The translations under genes and the position numbers were made by a program. From positions 14,577,001 to 14,641,000 of the forward strand of contig CM072866.1 in assembly GCA_036937835.1 (NCBI GenBank): 64,000 nucleotides of DNA. The letters are read 5' to 3'. The stretch comes from Pampus argenteus. Taxonomy: Eukaryota; Chordata; Actinopteri; Scombriformes; Stromateidae. The notes under the pieces were generated by a model. That model did no database searches. It was not told the origin of the DNA and saw nothing but the letters and a program-made list of their open reading frames with translations. Below are positions 50,665 through 61,448 of the stretch, piece after piece. How positions within the stretch are numbered: the first letter of the stretch is position 1; the number at the start of each line of letters is the position of its first letter.

Positions 50665-53600
50665 CATTGCAGGGAAGAAAGCCAGCAGGCAAGGCAGTAT
50701 CCAGGCCACTGCCTTGTTTTGATGTGGTCATGCTAATTAAAAAAAAGGAGCTTTTCTGCCAACACCAAGGAAAACGCACAGGAAAAAGATGGGGCCATTT
50801 CATGAAAAAAAACAGTAGCTTGCAGAGGTGTGTTTGTGGGGGGTATGTGCATGTTTCTGCATCTACATTCATCATAGAGGGCAGAAAGCAGAGAGAATGT
50901 GGATTGCGAATTTTTGCTGATGTTTTTATGTTCTGTAAGGCTGCTGGATAAACATATTGGCAGAGTGAGAGTGACTGAGACAGAAAAAAAGAAGGGGATG
51001 GAGCTGCTGGGGACATAAGGGAGTCTTTTTTGGATCTGACTCAGACTACTGGCTCAGACAGAACGGTGACGTCAGCACAGGCTTTACTAAGGATGGAGGG
51101 ATCGAGAGAAAAACAGAGGGAGGCTGAAGATGACGCCCGCAGGGAGGTAGGGATGAGAAAGATATTAAGGAAGGAGGGAGGGAGAGGGGGACAGATTGAG
51201 AGAGCGAAAGAGAGAAAAAGCCAGCAATAAGAGGCCTACCACATATATCTGGGTGTGACTTTGGAAAGTGAAGCTAAGTGGGTTTAAGACAGATAAACAG
51301 AAAAAAAAGACAGACGGAATGAGAGACAAAGAAGAAGGAAAGGAGGAGAATAATTCCTTGGCGCAAAAGGAGAAAGACAAAAGATGAGAAAGAAATTGGT
51401 TTATTATCTTGGCTTTGAGAGTGTGTGGCAAAGAAAAAAAAAAAAAGAAGCTAGTGCAGACAAAAATAGACAGAGAAAGAAGGGGTGATAGCACAGAGAT
51501 GGAGCGTGCAAGAGAGATTATGTCAAATCTTTGCTCTATACCCTTTATTTAAAATACCAGTCAATAACCGCCAGTGCTTTATGACTCAGCCATGAAAGTT
51601 CTGAGTACTGAGAACTTTTTTGCACTTTTTTTGCACATCATAAAGTCCAAATGCACACATACCCACATCTAGTAACAAAGCCACATTTCCTCCCTTATAC
51701 ACTCTCTAACATTTGCATCTTCTTTCTTTTGTTCCCTGCGTTGGTGTTTATAAAAAAATATATATTGTATTTCAGTTATTTGTGCATTCTGCTTTGTACA
51801 ACTACTTTTGTAGCACCATGTGGTTTCACTTCATGGTTCACTAGTATCTTTTTGTGTCAGTCAGATTTTTTTCCCTCCTTCTTCTTTAGGGATAAGACAT
51901 GTTTATAAATCCTTTGGGGTTTCTTGGTGTTACCAGTGTCCAGGCTTTTTCTCCTTTTTAGTGTGTGTATGTGTAAATAATGAAGCAAATTTGTAAGGTC
52001 ATTAAATTTGGCTGTGCGCTCTGATTCGTCACTGTGGGCCAGCCGGTCGTGTCTATCGGTGGGTGTTCTGGGCAAAGTTGCGGTGGTGTGACAATTTGTG
52101 TCCCCCCCAGTCCACAATTTGCACTGATGACAGGTGACCGATGATGAAGGCATCGGGGCAAGAAATTAAAAAGCACAGAGGCGAGAAAAAAGGAGGGATG
52201 GAGAGAGGAGGAGAAGACTGGTGAGCATTGTTATTAGAATATGACAGACATCGCAACACATTGAGTTTTAAACCTTTTAAACCCCAATAACTTTTCACTT
52301 GACCACGGACACAGTGGTTTAGCAATAGACGTCACGGTAAGTGGATGTCTGTAGCATTAGTTCTGTGTGTTATGTGTGAATATTGAACAAAAAAAATTGA
52401 ATTAGCTCTCATGCATATTTCATAATGCAAATTGTAGAAAGATATTGTAAGAAAAAGTGAAAAGTGACTTAAGGGGTTTGGCATGCTCATTAAAAATATC
52501 TCTGTGGTAGAATCTGAATGTTTTTAATGTAAATGTCGCCTGTTTGACAGGTGCGCAGGGAGGGAAAGACGGAGAGACAGAACAGTTGTACTAATTGAAA
52601 GAAAATATTCAGATGAGAAGAGACGTAGCTCATCAGCTTTCTTAAAATAGGCATTCTCCTGTCCTTTGTCCCTATTGTGGCACATAAAATATCCTTCATT
52701 CATGTGATTTTGATGCTTTATTTAAACCATAACGTGCCATTAAGATAAAGTGGCATTTCATTCTGGGATGGCATTTTATTACATGTTTCTATCATGATGA
52801 TATATGGGTTTCAACAGTCCCCCTTACAAATCACCTTTTTTTTTTTTTTGTGGGGAGTGACCATGGCATGTTAAATTACAAACACATACGCATAAATGTC
52901 ATGCATGCATTTTTATAGTCACACATGTGAACGCAAGCAAACACAAACTCTCACAGGTGTGTAGGGAATATACTATACATAGCGCGCTGTGTTACATAAC
53001 ATGTGTTAATAAGAGTGAGAAATACTTACCTTTTGTGTGTCAGGAGGGAGCCCCCCTGATAATTGGAATTAATTATCTGGAGTCTGGGGCAAAATACTCT
53101 TAAAGCCATAGGTTATTGTTCTCGCTGCTACAAACACACACACACACACACATCACCAGTGTCCTTGTGCAGCAGCTCTTCAGCAGCCATTGTGAACCAC
53201 CTTGTATGATTCCATTAGTGTAGCAGGCATGCTTGTAAAGACATATTGTCTGCTCTCTTGTCAATCTAAAGGGTCCTTAACAACAATGACTCTTGAGTGT
53301 GTATCAGGGTGAATATCCAAGAGGCTTCATCAGTTCATGCTAGCTTGACTAGGCTGGGACTAGTCTTCAAAGACAAATAACCAAGTCCAGTTGCGTTCAA
53401 TTCAATTTCCCTGAGATAACCATGACCTGGATGAATGAGAATATTCACAGGCCTGCTTCAGACTTACAAAGACTTATTTTTTGTGTGTGTTTGATCACAT
53501 GTATCTCTATATCTGGACTAACATATCTGCCTCTTTTGCTTATCTTCTTATGTCCAGATGCAACAACCGGACCCAGTGTGTCGTGTTGGCCGGCCCCGAC

Positions 53601-56600
53601 ATCTTCCCTGATCCTTGCCCTGGCACATTCAAATACCTGGAGGTCCAGTATGAGTGTGTTCCTTACAGTAAGTATACTTTCACAGTCTTTTATCACTGCC
53701 ACACAAAGTATTAATCCACATACTGTATTTTAACTGCAAAGGCCCATAGTATTTCATGCTGTTTGTACCCAAATAGCCTTTCTAATCAGTAATGTGAGTA
53801 TCAGAGTAAGTGGTAAGTAGGTGAGTAACTGATGCACACTGGGGAAACTCCAAGGGAGAAAGGATGAGGAAGAAGAATGGGCTAAAATGATGACAGATGA
53901 CTACATGACCTTTTATCATGTGATAACAGCCTGGTAGGTCGCATTCAACAGAGTGAAGCATTACAGGGACGTGGTAACAAAATATGCCATCAACTGTGAA
54001 ACTTTTTTTTTTTTTCCCCCAGCATAGTTTTTCCCAAAATCTGGGTTACAGCTCACTGTATAATAAATGTATGTGTTCAGAATGGAGACTTAGTGCATTA
54101 AAGAGTATTTGTCCTTGATGTTTATTTCACATTACATTCGGTTTTTTAATGTTTGTCCAAAGGCAAAACTAAAGCGCAGTGCCTGTGTCTGTTTTTTGCG
54201 AAGCAGACAAAATCTCGAATGATTCTGCCACCGCTGATGCTTTTCTAGCTCAAGAGGTGTTAAGATTTAATGTGCTCACGTGGCAGTTAAATTTGATGTT
54301 TTCCAAATGTCAAATCAAACAGCAAAGCAGGTGAAAACGCAAAAATGCTGTGTCAAAATCACAATTCAGATCAAATCCACTGAGAGAAGACCAAACGGTA
54401 ATACAGACACTAAACCTAGTAAAAAAAATGCATGCTGTTGATCTTTCCAATCTAGTCGTAGACCTACTGCACAGACACTACGCTTTATTTTGTAGCAGAT
54501 TCCAAACATAAAGATGAAAATAAAACAATATTCATAGTTTGTTGTATAACAAAGCACATTTCTTAAATGTCTCTGCCTTTGATGGTTAATGTCCCCTTTG
54601 TCAAGCTCCCACAAACATACCTTTCTTTGTACACATATGTCTTACTGTTGTTTTCTCTGCACTTAAAACACTTCAGGAGTGGAACGTCTCATAAAAGACA
54701 TTGTTGACAGATACAGTTAAGATTTATTTAGTGCAAAAACTCAAAAAGTCAATTTAGTCTAGTTGAGAAATTGTACGTTTTGACAAAAATAGTTAATTAC
54801 AGTAAGTTGATTGAGCTTCACTTGTTTTGAACTTGTTTTAGTAATTGTCAGCTTTTTAAAAACAAGCTAAAATAGCTTTCTCCTTAAGCAGACTTATGAG
54901 TATTGGGGAAATTCAACTTTTTTGCAGTGTACTGACAGAAAGAAATGTGTGTGACAGATACAAGCTCTATCTCAATAGTGATTGATCGGAGCAAGAATTT
55001 TGATTTTGTGTGTGTGTGCGTGCGTGCGTGCGTGCGTGTGTGTGTTATGTATGTAAAGTGCTGCAGAAATCCCAGACTTTTATTTTGAGTCTTTTTCTGA
55101 GTGTATAGCCTTGGCACCACGGTCCATACAGACAGCCAAGGTGATCTCCCACACTGAAGCATTCAATTATGTCTGGCTAAACGGCTCTTGCCCGGCGTCT
55201 AGAATGACCGGCAGATTAAATAATAGGACTATCAGGGCCCTCTCTGGAGCAGATGGAAACACAACCTGATACCTGCTTAATGCCCCACCAAGCACGGGTG
55301 CACACTCGCACACCGTATATACACGCAGGCATCAAAAACGCGTGTGTCAGTGCGTGTTTACACTCTTGTGTCATCCATTCATTTGAAACATGTCTGCATG
55401 TGCTGTCATTATATTTGCTATAATTACATGCCGTCTTGAAAATACAGCGCTACTTATTTCATAGATACATCACACGTAAAAAAAAAAAACAGTATCTTAG
55501 GAACTGCTGAGTGTAAAGGGAGATGAGATGCCTGCTGATCTGATAAACAATGGGTCCATCAGGGTAACGTTTCCCTCCGCAAAAATAGACAGCATCTGAA
55601 ACTAAAGTCATTAGAGAGCTCAGCTACCAGAGGGAGGGACATAGAGAGGGAGAGAAAGATGGTGTGTTTTAGAGAGAGAGAGCCCTTTGACAGTACATTA
55701 GCAGTTTCCGTGTACTGACTAAGTGTTCAGTCTATATCAGGTAGCACTGTGATACACTACCTGGCTCCTGTGGGTGTGTTTAGACATGCGCAATGTTGCA
55801 CAATGTTGCAGAGAGAAATATGTAGTGTGAAAGTGAAACAACTCCTTGGAAACCATGACTTCACACTTTACATTGTTTTGTGTGAGAGTACCTCAAGCCT
55901 TACATGACACGACCCTTCACAGAGCCTTCATATCACATCTTTCAAATATTTATAAAAATCAGTTTTTCTTTGAAAGATGCAATAATGTCTGAAACCTTAG
56001 AACAAGATACTCCTGTTCACTGACATTCAGGCGGGAGATCCAGATGTCTACAATCAACCCAGTGTGCTTGACATAGCAAATCAATGCTGTCAAGCTGCGT
56101 TGTTGTAAAAGTATATTTTGTAAGACATTAAGCAGTGAAATATCTCCAAATGAATCAAGACAGATCAATAAAGGAGTTTTGTTTTTCTGAAATATATGAG
56201 CAGCAGTCTCAAACTGCCGCATCCCTAAAATAAGCGTCAGTTTTAATTAATCACCGTACTGTATTTACATATGGAGGCGGGGCTTGCTTTAGTGCATTCA
56301 AATGACTGTAACATCAAGGGACATCCATAGCTCAAGTACAGGTTTACCCTACATTAAACACACACAGAAACACCTGACCTAGCAATCACCTCTGAAGCCA
56401 GGTGTTGCTAATCTGAAATTTATTGCATGGATAGAAAATGAGCTGAAGAGACACCGCTTTCCCTGGACACTGATGTTAAAGCAGAGCTGGTATGTTTCCC
56501 ACTACATATATATATATATATATATATATTGTAAACAAATCTCAAAGTGGGTTGTAAAACACGTAATTAAATTATGTACGGTTGAATTTTCAGGAAATTT

Positions 56601-59600
56601 CACTCCTCCACCTCCTCCTCCTCCTCTTCTTTTTATTTCTTGAGGATTTTTGGCATGAAGTAACTTCTCAACTCCTCGTTTCTCCTTCCTGCACTGCAGG
56701 TTTTTGGCTGTTTTCCAAAGCTAAAATCAAGTGCTCTCTGTCCGGCTCTCTGTGGTTTGAGTGTGTGGTAGACGTGTGCCAAACTAGCCAGCTAGCTTTG
56801 GCAGTAATTAGCCACCTGTGTATACTCGCTCACAGCTCTGCAGGCAGACTATAAATATCCATACATTAACGCACCACTGTACTAAGTGCTTCTCTAAGGC
56901 AGCTCTGATACATGGATATATTTAATCTCCACAAATACTGCAGTAGAAGACATGTGATTATATGTATTGTTTCATTCATGTTCATCTATTCAAAAAAAAC
57001 AAAAAGACAGGAACACTTGGGATTATGTCTATCTGTTTTCTTATCTACATGCAGTAGAACCTGGCTCTCAAACTGGTGTTATGAAGCAATTAGCCTACTA
57101 CCACATTTAGTGTATTAATCAGAAAAGCCAATGATATGTTATGCAATACCCATGCAGTCTATTTTAGACAATAGAACTTGGCTCAGTACGAAAGCTAATT
57201 AAAAGATAAAATCACTTTCTTGTCTGTCCAATTAAGGACTTCTGTCAGATTGGACCCTTGGAATAACTTCATCACGACGTGTGTGTCTTTGTGTCCATGT
57301 TCGTGCGTACATACACGCGTGTTGTGGGTGCGAGTGTCCGTGTTGTTGTAGAAACAATTGCTCTCAGTTAGGTTTCTGTTCTTGTATGTAAATGTATGTG
57401 TGAATATATATCTGTATATGCATGTACTGTGTGTGTGTGTGTTTGCGTGTGTGTGTGCACATATGTGGGTGTTTTTGTGTTTTCCAGAGAGAGCGAGGGA
57501 AGATGGAAAAGAACCAAAGAGACAGAAGGAGAGAGACAGAGTGAGGGAATAAGAGAGCGACAGCCAAAACAAAGATAGAGAGAAATAGGTTAGACGAGGC
57601 CAGCAGACGAGGAACAGAAGAATGAATTAACTGATAAAAGACACAGTGAGAGGTGGACAGGGTTTGGGCTGGGGGGGGGGGAGCGGCAGAGATACAGAGG
57701 ATGTTAACATAGAGAATGAACAAGGAGAAAGGCACAGCATGAAATGACAAGCGAATGGTCGGTTAGGATGAGAGGACAGAGAGAAAGAATAGACTAATGG
57801 AAAGAAAGACAAAAATGTCTGTCTCTATAAATGACCTCGGTCTAAAGGATTTAGGATTTAGAATGCTTCCTAGCACTGAGACAGCACTAGCGAAGGTTAC
57901 AAATGAGCTCCTAATTGCGTCTGCACTTGTTTAGTTGACACGATTGACCATCACATCCTACTACAGACACTACTCTGCTACAAAACTCAAACAAAACTCA
58001 AGTTATTGTGCTTGGCCCTAAACACATTATCTAATGATACAGCTGCTCTGGATGGCATTACCACCACCGTAAGGAATCTGGGAGTTATTTTTGATCGCGA
58101 TATGTCCTTTAACTCCCACATAAAATCAAACACTGCATTATTTTCACCTACGTAACGTTGCTAAAATCAGGCACATCCTGTCTAAAGAAGGAAAGATGCA
58201 GAAAAAACGAACACATCAATTTGTTACTTCCAGGCCAAATTATTACAATAAGTCTCTAAAGACTCTTCATCTGGTCCACAATCCTGCTGCACATGTACTG
58301 ACAAGAACTAGGGAAAGAGATCATATTTTTCCCATATACGCTTGTCTGCACTGGCTCCCTGTAAAATCCTTCTCCTTACCTACGAAGCCTGTAATGGTCA
58401 AGCACCATCATATCTTAAAGAGCTTATAGTGCCCTATTATAGTAGAACACTGCACTCCCAAAAATGCAGGCCTACTTGTGGTTCCTCGAGTTTCCAAAAG
58501 TACAATGGGAGGCAGAGCCTTCAACTATCAGGCTCCTCTCCTGTAGAATCATCTTCCAATCATCCACATGCCTAGAGTGCTGGTGGAACTTCCCACGATG
58601 CACTGGACTGAGACTATTCCTTCTTCCAGTCATTTCCGCTGGTTAATCTCCTTCTTAGGTATCAGACAGGGTCAGTCGTTGTCTGAACGCTGTAGTGGAT
58701 TCCCTATAAGCTTCCCCCACAACGCATCTGGAAAGCAGAAGCACTGCACTCATCTAACCTCATCCCTACATCTTCAATAAATCGGTTAAATGTATCTTGT
58801 TAATGGTGTGGCCCTTGCTAGTAAATATGCATTTAAATTCTTGCTAGGAATAAATAACAGAAATCTTTTTTTGTTCTGTTGCTGCAGAACTAACTATTCA
58901 ATAGTGCAGTCATTGGTTTTGCAAGTGATCAGTCAAAGATACTAGATGGATACAGTTGTGACCAAAAGATTACGTACCCTGGCAGAAATTGTGAAATTTT
59001 GGCCATTTTTTTTGGAAAATATGTCTGATCATGCAGAATTTTTAGGATATAAGAAGATAATCAAATATGTGAAAATGCCCATTAGTAGTGTTCAAAACTC
59101 TGCTGAAGAAGAAGAAAATTAGAGATTCTGTTGATATGAAGCCACGGTCGCCAAGCCAAGGTAGACTGACAAACATTTCAGTAAAGAAAAACCTACCTAA
59201 AGTAACTTCAGCTGAAATACAGGCTTCTCTGTCTGTGGCTGGTGTGGCTGTTTTTAAGATGCACAATTTGAACAAAAATGAGTGGCACGGTCAAGTTGCC
59301 ATAAAAAAGTCATTATTCCACCCACACCACAGAACAGCCTGCTTACAATACGCCAAACAGCACCTAGACAACGCTCAAAACCTCATTTGGAGTGACGAAA
59401 CCAAAATTGAACTTTATGGTCACAACCATAAACACCATGCTTGGAGAGGAGTCAACAAGGCCTATGACAAAACGCCACTACTGTGAAGCATGGAGGTGGA
59501 TCTCTGATGTAGCACAGGGGATTTAATTAAAACTGATAGCAAGATGGATGCAGCGTGTTATCAGAAAACATTTTTTGGGAGATCTCAAGTATTCAAGTGT

Positions 59601-61414
59601 TGGGGCATGGGCAGCTTTACACCTGAGAAGATAAAGGGCCTCATCCACAACTATGACAGAAAACTGTAAGCTGTTACTGATGCTAAAGGGGCCAAAAGAA
59701 CTAAGGGTATGCAAACTATTGAATGGGGAACATCTACCCTTTTTTTTCTCTTAGACAGCATCTGAAACTTACCTTTCACCTCTTGCATTGTCCAGCGTAC
59801 TTGAGCTAACCTTGAGGAAGCCTCGAGGTTTCAACATATATCTCACAGATGAATATTCACTCTGTCAAATTCTGCGCACTGAAAGATGAATGACCGTGAT
59901 TTGTGATACAATCCTCAAAAAAAAAAAAAAGAAAAATTCTACAATGAGCTCAGCAACAGAGGCGTCTACTAATCTAGTGAAACAACAAGCTGCAATACAA
60001 ATTGAATGACATTTGTTTGACATTTTGTGTGCCATTTGGTATACTTGTAGCCGCCACACTTTTTCATTTAAAATCTATTAGTTACTAGCAACCTTGAACT
60101 CTGCATGTTTTTCCTTTGTGTCTGTGAGGCTCTACAAGAGTCTCAGGTGATGTGAAGTCCTTGTTGTTCAATGTCATTAATCCCCATTTTCTCCACCACA
60201 GTGTGTCTCTCTTTGTATTGTTTATATGTGTGTGTGTGTGTGTGTGTGCATTTGGTACATCGATATCTGTCATTCCATCGCACACACACCCCACTGCATA
60301 AACACACTATCTGCTTTCTCTCCCAGCTTTTTTTTTTTCCACAAAGGGAACTGCTTCCTTGTGGTGAACCATTTTATATCTTAACTTGTAACGACACACT
60401 CTCTCACATTCACACATGTGCACACGAGCATATACACACTCGTTTTAGGTTTAACACGATCTCCTTCCAGAGATTGCTTATTTATCGGGAGTTGTGCTAA
60501 GCTGCACCAGTTATCATGCATTTTTCATGAGCCAAGGATTTAATGGTTGCTTGTGTGTGCGTCACATATGTTTGCATATATCTCGTGGCTGCAGATGAGA
60601 TATGGCTTTAATGTGTTAAAAAATGTATGCATGTACAGTGCAATATGCAGTGCATTTGTGTTATATATAAACATGTAGCATCCAGACATCCTTCCAAATG
60701 TTTATTCCTTTGCAGTCTCCTCTCCTGTTCTCCCTCCTCTCCTCTTCTCCCTCATTCCTTCTCTCGGGGGACTAGTTCCATTCAGCAGGTCTCTAACGGT
60801 CTTGAAAGACACAAGGGCACTGCCTGCAGGATTAGGTTTCTGCCATGTTCACATTCCACTCAGTCCCCTGGGGAGCAAGGTGGAATGGAATTCATATGTT
60901 TAAGAGTCTCCGAGCAAGTGTGCACATTTCATTGCGGGGCAACATGAATAAACCTCTGTCGAAGCTCTAAGGATAACACTTTGAATATAATGGAGAGAGA
61001 ATTGTTGTAGGGATAGAAGCAAACCAGTACATTCTGTATGCTTTCACCTCCACATGCAGATTTTTTGCACACACATACACATGCACAGATTTTCACAGAG
61101 TAGGTCACATATACAAAGCATCAGCTCGCCCGCTGTGCATCAGAAAGCATTTTAATGTGTCAGTTTTGGCTGGTCTACTGAAATGCAATTCCAGTGATCA
61201 AATCAGTTTTCTCGTTTCCATTGCTCTCTGGCTATTAGCATACATTAAAGCGTTCATTATCTCAGGTCATTTTGTATTGCTGTATTTTGCCCTGCATTGT
61301 GGATAGGACCACCATGGATGCTATGAATATGTCTATGTTTGTGCTGTTGTGTGTTTGCTCTCAGTATCCATCTCCCTCTCTCTGTGTCTGCACAGTACGT
61401 GTGTCTGTTCCCGC

Positions 61415-61448
<34 letters not shown>

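Larger units (their letters stand above)
41289..53557 (+). other. adgrl3: adgrl3 intron within the lectin domain
   Basis: About 12.3 kb of repeat-rich sequence: (TG)n at 43081-43160, 44837-44887, 47711-47797 and 50610-50663, (TA)n at 45857-45882, a long CT tract at 46081-46212, and a repeat fragment at 53300-53455. The stretches 41.3-43.0, 48.0-50.3 and 51.5-53.3 kb are AT-rich with nothing recognised; 43.8-44.4 and 51.0-51.5 kb are strongly CT- or GA-biased. Confidence 0.6.

Noticed and set aside
50328..51016. Long open frames on both strands
   Set aside because: They overlap a (TG)n run whose translation is Val-Cys or His-Thr repeats; no family match and no splice context.
57662..57685. 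G-run (GGGCTGGGGGGGGGGG) as a quadruplex
   Set aside because: Essentially one homopolymer run in an intron, with no gene context to give it meaning.
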